A stretch of DNA of 64,000 nt from Candidatus Mycoplasma haematohominis (GTDB lineage Bacteria > Bacillota_I > Bacilli_A > Mycoplasmatales > Mycoplasmoidaceae). Below, piece after piece: positions 1-10,076 of this stretch. The number at the start of each line of letters is the position of its first letter. Within the stretch, counting starts at the first letter, position 1. The notes beneath the pieces were generated by a model. The model saw nothing but the letters and a program-made list of their open reading frames with translations. It was not told where the DNA came from and made no database searches. The position numbers and the translations under genes were made by a program. The stretch spans positions 42,536 to 106,535 of the forward strand of contig NZ_CACTIB010000021.1 in assembly GCF_902712995.1 (NCBI RefSeq). Direction: 5' to 3'.

Positions 1-174
1 GCTTCTGCAGGTTCGGAATTTAAAAAGCTTTATGCTAAGGGAGTGGAAAGCAATGGAGAAGGCGTTGATAGCGTAAAGAAAAAATGTGAAGATGCTTATG
101 ATGTTGTTGTATCAGACACTTCCATAGTAAAAGATGAAGATATTAAAAGATTCTGTTACTTAATTCCGGAATAG
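1..174 (+). CDS. 3' end of an anchored surface-type protein (partial)
   Basis: Only the last 57 residues are inside the window; frame 1 is open from base 1 to TAG at 172-174. The end (Lys-Arg-Phe-Cys-Tyr) has the same basic-aromatic-Cys signature that closes the long and short proteins downstream, and a Lys-Lys-Cys-Glu-x-Ala-Tyr stretch matches their inner Cys motif. It is therefore the tail of one more member of the array. Function unknown. Confidence 0.8.
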   Translation, partial: ASAGSEFKKLYAKGVESNGEGVDSVKKKCEDAYDVVVSDTSIVKDEDIKRFCYLIPE

Positions 175-180
175 ATTTTT

Positions 181-675
181 ATGACACCACAAGTAGCTGG
201 AGGTATAGTAGTAGGGACTGTTTTGGTGGGAGGAACGGGAGTAGGAGTTTACATGCTTGCTACTCGTACTAGTGATCCTGTAACCTTAAAACAAGCGTTA
301 GTGGGCATCATCGATAAGGGCGACTATGAAAATAATGCTAAATTAGCTGGATATGGAACAAATAAAGATGTCTTGGTTGCAGATGTGCCGGAAAATCAAA
401 GTTGGTGAAATGCTAGGTACAAAGAGAAATTGGAAAAAATAAAAGGACAAGACAATAATAGAGCTTTGTCTTCACATTTTAGGTTTGTAGATAAGGGTTA
501 TGGCGTTGGTGAGACTGATGCCGCTACTGCCTTAAATAAAGTTTGTGATACTGCTTATAAATTAGACAGAGATGGGTTTAAAGGCACTGAAGATACGGAT
601 ACAAAGTTTCAGTATAGAAAAGATGTAGAAAAATTTTGTACCGTAAAGGGAACAGAAACTTTACAAGTTGAGTAA
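181..675 (+). CDS. Anchored surface-type protein, short family (164 aa)
   Basis: No function recognised. Residues about 5-26 are a Gly/Val-rich hydrophobic segment read as an N-terminal membrane anchor; the remainder is charged and probably extracellular. Landmarks are Ser-Trp-Trp near 74-76 (the second Trp is TGA at 406-408), Val-Cys-x-x-Ala-Tyr near 121-126 and Lys-Phe-Cys-Thr near 151-154. Reading TGA as stop would cut the protein at residue 75, but the continuation aligns with the next gene. Its TAA shares a base with the following ATG, which suggests coupled translation. Confidence 0.88.
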
Positions 676-1172
676 TGGATCCAATTAAAGTAGCTATCGC
701 CGGAGGCGGAGTTGCTTTGGCAATAGGAGGAGGAATAGGGATTTCTATGATTTCTTCTAGCCCATGAACTTTGGAACAAGCATTAGACAACGATAAGATA
801 GCTCAATCAGAAAAAACAAATTACACAGATGGCAGTAAGTTGTCTGTTTTTGGAGACAATAAAAAGGTGTTAGTTGCTGATATAGAAGAAAATGAGAGTT
901 GGTGGAATGCGAGGTATAAAGAGAAGTTAGAAAAGCTGAAAGATAAAACCACCAATAGAGCTTCTTCTTCTGAATTTCTGGCTGTAAATAAGGGTTATAG
1001 CTCTGACGAAGGAGATGTGCTGACTGCTTTGAATAAAGTTTGTGATGCCTCTTACAAGAAGGAAAAAACGGAGTTCAATGGAGCAGAAGGTAGCAGTAAT
1101 AAAGTAAAATATAGAGAGGATATAGGAAAGTTTTGTACACTAAAAGGAACAGAAGTTTTACAAATTGAGTAG
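675..1172 (+). CDS. Anchored surface-type protein, short family (165 aa)
   Basis: Paralog of the preceding gene, starting at an ATG overlapping its stop (MDPIKV start typical of the family). The anchor spans about residues 5-26. TGA at 765-767 encodes Trp31; starting instead at 771 would remove the anchor, so 675 is preferred. The C-terminal half shares the Val-Cys-Asp-Ala-Ser-Tyr and Lys-Phe-Cys-Thr motifs. Function unknown; a surface antigen role is inference from the anchor and the expanded family. Confidence 0.88.
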
Positions 1173-1315
1173 ATTGGGTTCAATCAAAGCAGAAGTTTTT
1201 GCAGGCTAAGTAAGGAGTTTCTATGATTTTTATCTGGTGTGTTTTGAGACAGTAAAATGAAAGAGGAACAAACAACCTGATTCTAAAAGAGTTAAGAAGA
1301 GTTTACTAGTTTGTA

Positions 1316-1639
1316 GTGACCAATCTTTCGATAGCAGGAATTGCTGTTTTGGCAATAGGGGCAGTAGCGATAGGCGTTTACCAAGGAACTAAAGAAGATA
1401 AAGAGGCAATCGCGTTAAAAAGAATAGAAAGAAAAAGCGCATTGAATAGAAGATACACTTATCTTCGAGAACATGAATGGCCACAAGAATTTCTACAATA
1501 TTGTGACACTTATCAAAAGATGTCTCAATTAGGTTTTTTTAGAGAAAAAGATTGCCTTAATGCTCAAGTAGAAAAATATAAACCTGATAGAGATACATGA
1601 TTAAAACAAGAATTAGATAAGGAGGAACATAATATATAA
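1316..1639 (+). CDS. Small anchored protein of unknown function (107 aa)
   Basis: GTG start; residues about 4-22 are hydrophobic, followed by a basic, Lys/Arg/Glu-rich tail with three Cys. TGA at 1598-1600 is Trp95 and the frame continues to TAA at 1637. It does not share the Cys motifs of its neighbours clearly, so it is kept apart from them. No good ribosome-binding site is visible and the start is less sure than the frame. Confidence 0.6.
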
Positions 1640-1975
1640 GCAGGGTGTTAGCAGTTCGCAAAATTTAATTATTAACAAATTGATAACTTATATATGTTTT
1701 CTAATAAACAGATTAATGAGAAGTTAATTTAGTAATCATTTAATACGTAAAAAACTTTAGAGATAATTTACTAATAACTATTATTAGCTTATTTGTATCT
1801 ATTTATTATCTCATCTGACACGTTAAACCGACCATTAATTTACAGACAAGTCTCTTGTTTTTAAGGAAAAAGCAACAACTAAGTCTTTTGTATGGAATAA
1901 AAGTGTTACAAACTTAAGAATAGATCGGTTGAAAAACTTAAACATATTTATAAGTCACTTCTTCAAATTTAAATA
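1640..1975. other. AT-rich intergenic spacer
   Basis: No open frame with family features on either strand. It separates two blocks of the first array and should contain the promoter for the gene at 1976. It holds one AT-only inverted repeat (1771-1787). Confidence 0.6.
1771..1787. repeat. Perfect inverted repeat, 7-bp arms
   Basis: CTAATAA at 1771-1777 and TTATTAG at 1781-1787 around CTA. The arms are mostly A/T, so a strong RNA hairpin is unlikely; a protein-binding dyad is possible. Confidence 0.4.
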
Positions 1976-2812
1976 ATGACACCACTTAAAGGAGCAGCTG
2001 TTGTAGGAGGTGGAGCAGTATTGGCGGCTAGTGGAGGATATGGTTTAAGTAGGCTTCTTGATGATTCTATGCCTAGTTATGTTGTTTTGTCTGAAGGGGC
2101 GCCAATTACAGAAGGAGAAAACACAGTAGGAAAAGCATATGGTAATTATCTGATAGCTCCCTATGGCAAAAAGGGAAATATTAATCCTGCAGATGCTTCC
2201 AATAAAGATAAAGAAGATAATGAAAAATGATGGACTTGATCTTATAAGAGATGACTTTATGATTTGGAGAATAAGAACAAAGATAATGCTTTAAGTACAG
2301 AATTTCAGGATAAATTAAAGGTAGGTTCTGCTTTTTCATTAACTGCAGTAGAAGACGGCAAACCTAAACCTTTGAATCAGGTGTGTGAAGGTGTTTATAA
2401 AAAGACAAAAACCGATGTGAGCAATAATTCAGATGAAAATAAGAAAAAGCTTTGAAACAACTTGTGAAAATACTGTTCTTTCTTTGCAACCAAAATAACA
2501 ACAGTTGAGAAAAATGGGGATAGTTATGGAAATGGTGTTTATGGAACTACTAAGAAGGCAGGATTAATATCCGTTAAAGATTCAAATAATGATGTTTTTT
2601 GAAATAAAAGAAATGAGGAATTCTATAGTGATAAAGGAGATAAGAAAGGAAAAGATGCGTCTAACGGAAAATTCAAAGATGCATATAACAATAGAGATAG
2701 TAATAGAAGACACATTAAGGAGATTTGCGAAGTAGCTTATGACAAATCCTCTTCAACTGATGCAACTAATTATCCAGAGGGAGATGTTATTAAATTCTGT
2801 TCAATAACTTAG
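1976..2812 (+). CDS. Anchored surface-type protein, long two-unit family (278 aa)
   Basis: MTPLKG start with a Gly/Ala/Val anchor at about residues 5-24. Several TGA codons (for example 2228, 2237, 2453, 2465) are Trp, without which the gene falls into pieces. The ectodomain has two units: the first ends in Trp-Lys-Tyr-Cys-Ser near 163-167, the second in Lys-Phe-Cys-Ser at the C-terminus, each with an inner Cys. The second begins with a Tyr-Gly-x-x-x-Tyr-Gly-x-Thr stretch shared with the genes at 3681, 5608 and 6893. Function unknown. Confidence 0.87.
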
Positions 2813-2816
2813 AGAG

Positions 2817-3677
2817 ATGTCAGTAGCAAAAGCAGCCGGAGCTGCAGCAGTTGTTGTTGGGGTAGCTGGAACAGGTTATGGTGTTTCAGAATATTTGAGA
2901 AGACCTTATACACTTGCTAATTTTTTGTCTTCTACTAGCGATCAAAGCAAAAAGCGAGAATATGAAAATAAGTTAGGAGGCATAGAAGCGAATAAACATG
3001 TTTTTGTTGCAGATATGCCCGAGAATGAAAATTGATGAAAGAAAAGATTTGATGATTTAAGTCAGAAGAGTGTAGAGAAAAGCACTGAATTTAGTAATGT
3101 AGTTACTTATAGTTCTTCTGATCAAAAAGCCATTAATAAGTTATGTGATGCAGCTTATAAAAAACATGTTTCTTTGTTTTCTGATGATTCTTCTTCCGAT
3201 GACAAAAATAAATATAAGAAAAATGTTGAGGCATATTGTACTTTATCTGGAGAGGCAGGATCAGTTGTATTAGGAGCTGAAGGAGTTCCTACTACTTTAA
3301 AGGGAGAGGATGATTACTCTGGTGCCAATAACAATAAATATGGTTTTAAACATGCAGATAAATTAATTTCTGTAGAGGCAGATAGGAATAAACCTTTCTG
3401 AGAAAAGAGGGTGGAAGAGTTGTCTAATGAGAGTGGTTTGACTATAGCAGAAGATGGATTCTTTAAAACAGATTTCAAATCTAAACTTGAGGCATATAAA
3501 AGCGCGAAGACGGAAGTTAATAAATTAAATGAAGCGGTAAAAGCTCTTAAAGATGATTGCAAAGCAAAATATTCTGATGAAACTAATTCAGAAGAAAATG
3601 ATAAATCTAAATGAGCTGAGGTCTGGAAATTCTGTTCTGTTGATAGAAAAATACCAGACAACTTAAAAACTCAATAG
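2817..3677 (+). CDS. Fused anchored protein: short-family unit plus second ectodomain (286 aa)
   Basis: The N-terminal half (anchor 4-27, then a Lys-Leu-Gly-Gly-Ile motif) matches the short family at 4446, 6397 and 7660. From about residue 155 on it matches the ectodomain of the gene at 5080 (Gly-Phe-Phe-Lys, a long Lys/Glu/Ala helix, Lys-Phe-Cys-Ser-Val) but without that gene's anchor. It therefore looks like a fusion of two neighbouring gene types. TGA codons at 3033, 3036, 3399 and 3612 are Trp. Starts 4 nt after the previous stop. Confidence 0.87.
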
Positions 3678-3680
3678 ATA

Positions 3681-4439
3681 ATGTCACTTCCTAAATTAGC
3701 TGCTGGAGGAGGAGCGGTTTTGGCAATAGCAAGTGGAGGTTATGGAATAAGTACTTTATTTAATAAAGGGATGCCTGATTATTCTTCTATAAGCGAGACT
3801 ACTGAAAAGGATAAATATGTGGATTCATATTTTGATTATTTTGTAAGTGCAGAAAATAATGATCCTTGATGAGATTGAGTTTATAAGGAAAGATATTCTT
3901 CAAAGGGACAGACTTCTCCCGGAAAAATGTTTGAAGGAGTTACAAGTGGTTCAGAAGGAAATAATTCTATAAAAGTTAAATGTGGAGATGTTTATGAAAA
4001 AACGAATAATGAAATAAATACTTCGGATACTGCGGAAAATTCTAAATATTCAGAAGCTGATATTTGAAGATATTGTACTGCTGTAAATAAGAAGCCAACT
4101 AATATTCCTTCAGAAGGAGAATCAGAAAAATATGATAATGGAACTTATGGAGCTACAAATAAAGGTAAATTAGTAGCTGTAAATGACGCAAGTAATGATT
4201 CTTTCTGGCAAGAACAACAAAGATTGTTTTTTAAGACAGAAAAAAAGAGCAATAGGTCTGGAGCGCATGCAAAGGGAACATCTGGCACCTTTTTCAAAGA
4301 TTTATGAAATGCCAAAAAAGGAAGTTTAAAAGAGACTTGTAGGTTGGCTTATAAAGAGTTAGAAAACGCAACTGGCGCGGATAAAAAAGTACATAAGGAA
4401 GATTTGTTTAAGTTCTGTTCTTTAAAAGGAAAAGAATAA
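3681..4439 (+). CDS. Anchored surface-type protein, long two-unit family (252 aa)
   Basis: MSLPKL start, anchor about residues 5-26, then a Met-Pro-Asp-Tyr motif and a Trp-Trp-Asp-Trp-Val-Tyr-Lys cluster in which three Trp are TGA. Two units each end in an aromatic-Cys signature (Trp-Arg-Tyr-Cys-Thr; Lys-Phe-Cys-Ser). Closest in the window to 6893-7657, with which it shares long stretches of the second unit. Starts 3 nt after the previous stop. Function unknown. Confidence 0.87.
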
Positions 4440-4445
4440 TAAATT

Positions 4446-4883
4446 ATGGATCCACTTAAAGTGGGAGCTGCAACGGCTGCGGTAGCAGTTGGAGCTACTG
4501 GAGCAGGATTTGGTATTTCTAGTTATCTGAACACTCCTTATAGTCTTTATAGTTTTTTGAATTCTAATGATGGTAAAGATTTAAAAGAAAGCTATAAAGA
4601 TAAGTTAGGAGGGATAGAAAAGAATCAACATTTATTTGTTGCTGATACTAAGAAGAATGAGTGATGATGAAAAGCAAAATATCAGAAATTGAAAAATGAA
4701 GAAGATAAGAGCGATGAGTTTAAAAATGCGACCGATTATGATTCGCAAACGGCTAATAATACAAATGCAATAAATAAATTATGTGATGCTGCTTATAAAA
4801 AAGACAGTTCAGGTTTTACTACGGAAACAACTACTACAAATAATAAGACAACATACAAAAAAGATATAGCTAAGTATTGCTAA
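4446..4883 (+). CDS. Short-family anchored protein, C-terminus cut by TAA (145 aa)
   Basis: MDPLKV start and anchor at about residues 6-28, close to the genes at 6397 and 7660. Those continue past Lys-Tyr-Cys for about 18 residues to an Ile-Thr-Trp tail; here Tyr-Cys is followed directly by TAA at 4881-4883. In the same frame 4884-4937 still encodes a tail ending in TAA at 4938 that resembles the paralogs, so the stop is a recent truncation. Trp codons at 4662-4670 are TGA. Function unknown. Confidence 0.85.
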
Positions 4884-4946
4884 GATTCTTCTAAAGATAC
4901 AGACATCACTTGGCCAACAACAGCTCCAGCAGCAGGTTAAATAAAT

Positions 4947-4969
4947 AGATCTCTTGCAAGTAGAGATCT
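4947..4969. terminator. Possible hairpin terminator, 7-bp stem
   Basis: AGATCTC at 4947-4953 pairs with GAGATCT at 4963-4969 across a 9-nt loop, followed by a T-rich stretch. It lies between the ancestral stop of the 4446 gene and the gene at 5080. The stem is short, so this is tentative. Confidence 0.35.
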
Positions 4970-5079
4970 TGTGTTTTGGTAGAGTTTAAGAGCCATAAAC
5001 AGGGTTTCTTATAATGTCTGTACAAAGAACAAAATTCTTTTAGAAAAATAGAAGATTTTTGGGGGTAGTAAGGTAGTTT

Positions 5080-5604
5080 ATGGATCCACTTAAAGTAGGA
5101 GTAGCTTCTGGTGTAGTTGTAGCTGCAGTCGGTGGAGGTTTAGGTCTTAAGTTTATCTTGGATGGAAGAGTAGTTACTCTAGAGGGAAATAGTAGTTATT
5201 CTGGGGATGAAAATAAAACAAAAGTTGGTGGAAAATTTGCTTCTTTATTAGCTTCAGTTGATGAGGGTGTTAATGCGTCTTTCTGATCTGAAAGAGTACA
5301 TAGTTTAGCTTCTAGACATGAAGAGTTGCAGATAAAAACTGATGGTTTTTTCAAAGATGCAAAAACTGAATTTGAAGCTTACAAGAAGGAATTAAAAAAA
5401 GAAAAAGCAGCTCGAGATGATTTAGAAGCAAAAGCTAAAAATGCAACTGAGAAAGTAAAAGAAAAATGTAAAGCTAGGTATGGGGAAGATACACCTATAA
5501 GCAATATTTCTGATGAAGATAAACCAAAGTGAAAAGAGTTCTGAGAGTTTTGTTCTGTAGAGGGAAAAGACAAAACAGACACTATGGTTAGTCAACCTTC
5601 TTAG
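5080..5604 (+). CDS. Anchored protein with single 'GFF' ectodomain (174 aa)
   Basis: MDPLKV anchor (residues 5-28) followed by a Tyr-Ser-Gly motif, Phe-Trp-Ser-Glu-Arg (Trp is TGA at 5284), Asp-Gly-Phe-Phe-Lys, a Lys/Glu/Ala-rich helix of about 50 residues and a closing Glu-Phe-Cys-Ser-Val-Glu. The ectodomain is homologous to the second half of 2817-3677. It is the only stand-alone copy of this type here and follows the truncated short gene, the same order as inside the fusion. A purine-rich GGGGG stretch lies about 17 nt upstream of the ATG. Confidence 0.87.
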
Positions 5605-5607
5605 ATA

Positions 5608-6393
5608 ATGAATCCAACTAAAGCAGCTGTAGCTAGTGGAATTGTTGTATTAGCTGTTGGAACAGGTTATGGAGTAAGCACTTTATTTAACAACGATATG
5701 CCTGAGTATTTTTCTTTAGCAGCGCCAGCTACTGAAAAGTATGTTTCAGGTTACAAAGATTATTTTGTTGATCGCTCTAAAGTAGAAAATAATGATTGGT
5801 GAAAATGAGTTCACAAGAATAGGTATTCTGGCAAGGCTCCAATAACTGGGAAGTTTGCTGGTCTTGAAAGCGGAGATGCCGAAGAGAAATCCATCAAGAA
5901 GGTTTGTGGTGAATTTTATGAAGAAGTGATAGCTAATGTTGAAACAACCGATGCTTCGACAGATGTAAATAAATATTTAGAAGCAGATGTGTGAACGTAT
6001 TGTTCTGTTTTGGAGAAAAAACCTAAGACTATTTCAGAGGCGAACAGAATTTCAGATTACAGTACGACTGGCACTTACGGAAATGTGAAGGCTTCTAATT
6101 TATTGGATGTAGAACACGGAGATAATTCGTATTTTTGAAATTTAAAAAATGATGAATTCTTTGGTAGAAGCAAAAGAAAAGGAGCAACTTCTATTGAGTC
6201 TGATTTAACGACAGATACTTCAATATTTAAGGCGCTTTACGGGAAGTTCAAAAATAAGAAAGGATTTAATCCATATGTAGACACTGTAAAAAATACTTGT
6301 AAGGAAGCTTACTCAAAGAATATTAGCAGAGATAATACGGCACCTTCTGTAGAGGTGTTTAAGTTCTGTTCTTTAAAAGGGGAAGGTAGTTAA
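5608..6393 (+). CDS. Anchored surface-type protein, long two-unit family (261 aa)
   Basis: MNPTKA start with anchor about 5-25 and Met-Pro-Glu-Tyr, then the Trp cluster near residue 65 (TGA at 5800 and 5806). Unit 1 ends Trp-Thr-Tyr-Cys-Ser, unit 2 Lys-Phe-Cys-Ser-Leu-Lys-Gly. Begins 3 nt after the previous stop and ends 3 nt before the next ATG, giving a tight long-short gene pair. Function unknown. Confidence 0.87.
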
Positions 6394-6396
6394 TTA

Positions 6397-6888
6397 ATGG
6401 ATCCAATTAAAGTAGGCGCTGCTGTTGCAGCAGTAGGAGTTGGCGCAACAGGTGCAGGGTTTGGTGTTTTTAACTATTTGAACACTCCCTATAGTCTTTA
6501 TAGTTTTTTGAATTCCGTTGATGGACAAGCATTAAAAACTAATTATGAAAATAAGTTAGGAGGAATAGTAGAGAATCAGAATTTGTTTGTAGCTAACACA
6601 CCTAAAAATGAATGATGATGGAAGAAGAAGTTTGAGGAGTTTAAACATGAGACTATTAAAAGTACTGAATTTACAGATTTAACTGATTATGGTGTTGCGG
6701 AAGGCGATAGCAGTAAAGCTATAAATAAAGTGTGCGATGAAGCCTATAAAAAAGCATCTTCAGAATTTAATGGGGATGATTCAAATGGCAATAAAGTTAG
6801 ATACAAGAAAAACATAGCTAAATATTGTACTGTTTCTTCTAATGAGATAGATATTACTTGGAAAACTTCTGTCTCTGATGACGCTTAA
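6397..6888 (+). CDS. Anchored surface-type protein, short family (163 aa)
   Basis: MDPIKV start, anchor about 5-28 (Val-Gly-Ala-Thr-Gly-Ala-Gly-Phe-Gly core), then Tyr-Ser-Leu-Tyr-Ser-Phe-Leu. TGA at 6613 and 6616 are Trp. The Lys-Tyr-Cys motif is followed by the full tail ending Ile-Thr-Trp, and this tail defines what the 4446 gene has lost. Function unknown. Confidence 0.87.
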
Positions 6889-6892
6889 GTAA

Positions 6893-7657
6893 ATGGATCC
6901 AACTAAAGCAGCTGTAGCTAGTGGAGTTGTTGCATTAGCTGTTGGAACAGGTTACGGAGTAAGTACTCTGTTCAACAATGTTATGCCGGATTATTCAGCT
7001 AGACAGAAGCCAGATCCAAGTGACGGAAAGTATGTTTCCAATTATCCAGATTATTTTGTAAATGCTGACGACAACTCAAATGATCCATGATGAGATTGAG
7101 TTTATAAGGAAAGATATCAATTAGATGTATCTTTAAGCAGTCCTATAAAACCGATTGCTAAATTTGAAAGCTTAAAAAGTGGATTTGAGATTAAAGGAAT
7201 TTGTAAATCATCTTATGCAGAAAATGCAAGCGGAGGAAAAATTAAGCAAGAAATTTCCGCTGGCGGTGACGGAAAGAATGAGTATTTAGAAGCAAATGTT
7301 TGAAGATACTGTACTGCTGTAAATAAGAAGCCAACTGATATTCCTGATGCAGGTTCAACTGAATCATACAACTCAGGAACTTACGGAGCAGAGAATAAGG
7401 GTAAGTTAGCGGCTATAAATGATGTAAGTAATGATTCTTTCTGAAAAGAACAACAAAGATTGTTTTTTAAGGGAAGCGGAGGAAGATCAGGAAGTCAGAC
7501 AACTGAGGAAAATGTGTTTAAGAATTTGTGAGACACCAAAAAGGGAAATTTAAAAGACACATGCAAGTTAGCTTATGAAACTACGAAAAAAGAAAATGAT
7601 ACAAACTTCAAAAAGGATTTATTTAAGTTTTGTTCTCTAAAAGGAACAGAAAGTTAA
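6893..7657 (+). CDS. Anchored surface-type protein, long two-unit family (254 aa)
   Basis: MDPTKA start; the first 36 residues are nearly the same as in 5608-6393, while unit 2 is closest to 3681-4439 (shared Ser-Asn-Asp-Ser-Phe-Trp and Gln-Arg-Leu-Phe-Phe-Lys). That mosaic suggests recombination among copies. Trp codons at 7088, 7091 and 7097 are TGA. Ends Leu-Phe-Lys-Phe-Cys-Ser-Leu-Lys-Gly. Function unknown. Confidence 0.87.
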
Positions 7658-7659
7658 TT

Positions 7660-8145
7660 ATGGACCCACTTAAAGTAGGTGCTGCTGTTGCAGCAGTAGG
7701 AATTGGAGCAACAGGAGCGGGATTTGGTGTTTTTAATTATTTGAATGCTCCATATTCTTTAAAGAATTTCTTGGATGGCTCTTCAGAGAAATCTAGTGCG
7801 TATGAGGGCAAGTTGGGAGATATTGGAAATAATAAAGCATTGTTTTTAGCCAATATGCCTGAAAATAAAAAATGATGGGAAGAAAGGTTTAAAGATTGAA
7901 GCAAAGAGACTGAGAAGAGTACTGAATTTGATAATTTGAAAACTTATAGTACCGAAGTAAGTGATAACAAGGCAATTAACAACGTTTGCGACGCTGCCTA
8001 TAAATTAGGTGTGTCTACTGCATTTACTTCAACTGATTCAGGCACCAATAAAGTTAAATACAAGCAAAACATAGCTAAATACTGCACAATATCTGGGAAT
8101 GATGAAGGAATTACTTGAACTGTTGCAACTTCTTCGGGCGGTTAA
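7660..8145 (+). CDS. Anchored surface-type protein, short family (161 aa)
   Basis: The ATG at 7660 gives the family start MDPLKV; the in-frame ATG at 7630 lies inside the previous gene and would add ten alien residues, so it is rejected. Anchor about 5-28. TGA at 7873, 7897 and 8116 are Trp. Last gene of the first array; it faces the - strand gene at 8151 with a 5-nt gap. Confidence 0.87.
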
Positions 8146-8150
8146 AAAAT

Positions 8151-9101
8151 TTAAGGCTTTGCTTCAAACTTGTCTTTTAAGTTGTTAAGGCTTGTTTTCA
8201 AAGTATCGAACATATCTGATTTAGCTCCCAAAAGTTTCTTTACCGCGGTTTGTTTTTTATCTAAAGCTCCAATTAATTTTTCAATACCTTCTTTTGCTTG
8301 TTTCATTCCCTCTTCACCTATTAATAGATCTGTAAGTATTTTCTCTGGATCTCCTTCATAACTACTAGCATCGTTTTTTATCTTCTCTGCATTCTTTTTA
8401 GTCTCTTCTACAAATTTAGATATTTCACTCTTCTTAACTGATCTTAGGTATTCAATGATCTCTCCTATTTGTTTATTGGTGAAATTACTGATTGTGTCTT
8501 GGAGAGATAAGAACATCTCTTTTATAGAACTTCAAAGACTTGAAGAATTACTGTCAGAAACTATACCCTCTATTTTTTGGACTCCTAATAAAGAATCACT
8601 GTCTGGACTTGCAGTTTCTTTTATTGAGTCAATAAGTATTTCATTTATATAGGGAAGTAACTTCTGGACTATACTTCCCAATTCAAACACGTAATAGTTA
8701 ATAGTTTCGATTAATGAAAGATTCTTTGATAAGCCATTCTTAAAGTTTTCAACCCCCCCTTTAACAGAATTACTTCATGTATTTAGTGTTGTTAGTAACG
8801 GATTGCTGGTTGATAAGACTTCTTGACTTAGTTCTTGTTCTCATGAACCGTAAGCTTTAAATATAGAGTTTCCTCCTTTTCCTATTTCTTCTTTAAAGAA
8901 TTTGGGTATTGTTTCTGTAAATACTGATGTAAATGGTTTTAAAGCTTCAGTTAGTTTGCTATCTGATGCTACCATTTTGTTTTGCCAGGTAGATACCCCT
9001 GCTGTAACAGCAGAAACACCTAATAATCCTATTGATAGACCTGCTTTTAGGGGAAAGCTAAATGCAGATATATGAAATGGGATTAAAAGTAATTGAGGCA
9101 C
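8151..9101 (-). CDS. Coiled-coil-type protein with N-terminal hydrophobic segment (316 aa)
   Basis: GTG start; residues about 18-38 (Lys-Ala-Gly-Leu-Ser-Ile-Gly-Leu-Leu-Gly) are hydrophobic, the rest is Lys/Glu/Leu-rich and likely helical. It is a full-length paralog of 9144-10076. Three TGA (W) codons must be read through. A G7 tract (8753-8759 on the + strand as C7) encodes Lys-Gly-Gly-Val and is in frame as sequenced; a one-base slip would truncate the protein near residue 115. Function unknown. Confidence 0.85.
8753..8759 (-). repeat. Poly-G7 tract in coding sequence (in frame)
   Basis: C7 on the + strand inside the 8151-9101 gene; reads AAA GGG GGG GTT (Lys-Gly-Gly-Val). A candidate slippage site. 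Confidence 0.7.
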
Positions 9102-9143
9102 AACTTTCTGGTTAGAGGGCTAAATATTTTACTTGTAAAAAGT

Positions 9144-10076
9144 TTATTTTTTTGAGAATTTTGTTTTTAAGTTTGTAAGTGTTTCAGATAAAGCTGTTAC
9201 TTGATCCCCACTAACTCCTTTTATTCCATTTGTTTTGCGTCTTTCTAGTTGAGATATTAAACTGCTCAATACACTTTGAAATGCTTGTAAAGCCTTTTGA
9301 CCTATAAAAAGTTCAGTCAATAGCTCATCTGTTTTGTCTTTATATTTTTCGGTATCTTTTTGGACTTCATCCGTATTTTCTTTTATAGTTTTTAAATATT
9401 CTGGAATTTCGTTCTTTGCCTTATTTCTAAACATATTAAGAACTTCATTAGCTTGAGAGCTAGTTATTTTTTCTATGGTGCCTGAAAGAACTTTAAATAC
9501 ACTTCTTAGTCCGTCAATACAATCATTAAATCCTTTATCTTCAATTATTGATTGTATTTTTTGGATTCCTATAGAAGCATTCTCTCCATTTTTTCCGTCA
9601 TTTAATGCTGTTTCTGTTATTGAATCTATCAAGATTGTTGGAACAAACTCTATTACTTTTCCAACAATTGTTCCTAATTCAAATAGATAATAGTTAGCTT
9701 CTTCTGCTATTGAAGCAGTGGATTTGATTTGTTCTGTAGAGACAACCCCCCCTTTAATTGCACCTCCTCATGAGGTTACTTTTGTTAGTAGTGGGTTTTC
9801 AGTATTAAGAACATCATTTCCTATTACATCCTTTCAGTTTCCATATTCTTTAAATATAGATTCGCTTCCATCTCATAGGTTCTCTTTTAAAAATTTAGGA
9901 ATTGTATCTTTAAATACATTTTTTACTTCTTCATCTATAGAAACATTTTGATTTTGTCAGGTAGATACTCCAGCTGTGATAGCTGATACACCTAATAGTC
10001 CTATTGATAATCCTGCTTTAAGCGGTAGGCTGAATGTAGCAGAGGAAGCAAAAGGGGCAACTAATAAGTGAGACAC
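9144..10076 (-). CDS. Coiled-coil-type protein with N-terminal hydrophobic segment (310 aa)
   Basis: Paralog of 8151-9101. GTG start at 10074-10076 overlaps the TAG of the upstream gene by one base (TAGTG), and an in-frame stop lies just upstream, so the start is well fixed. Hydrophobic segment about residues 16-38, then Ser-Thr-Trp-Gln-Asn, then Lys/Glu-rich helices. TGA codons near 9768, 9835, 9872 and 9957 are Trp. A G7 tract gives Ile-Lys-Gly-Gly-Val in frame. Function unknown. Confidence 0.85.
9746..9752 (-). repeat. Poly-G7 tract in coding sequence (in frame)
   Basis: C7 on the + strand in the 9144-10076 gene, at the same relative place and encoding the same Lys-Gly-Gly-Val as in its paralog. 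Confidence 0.7.
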
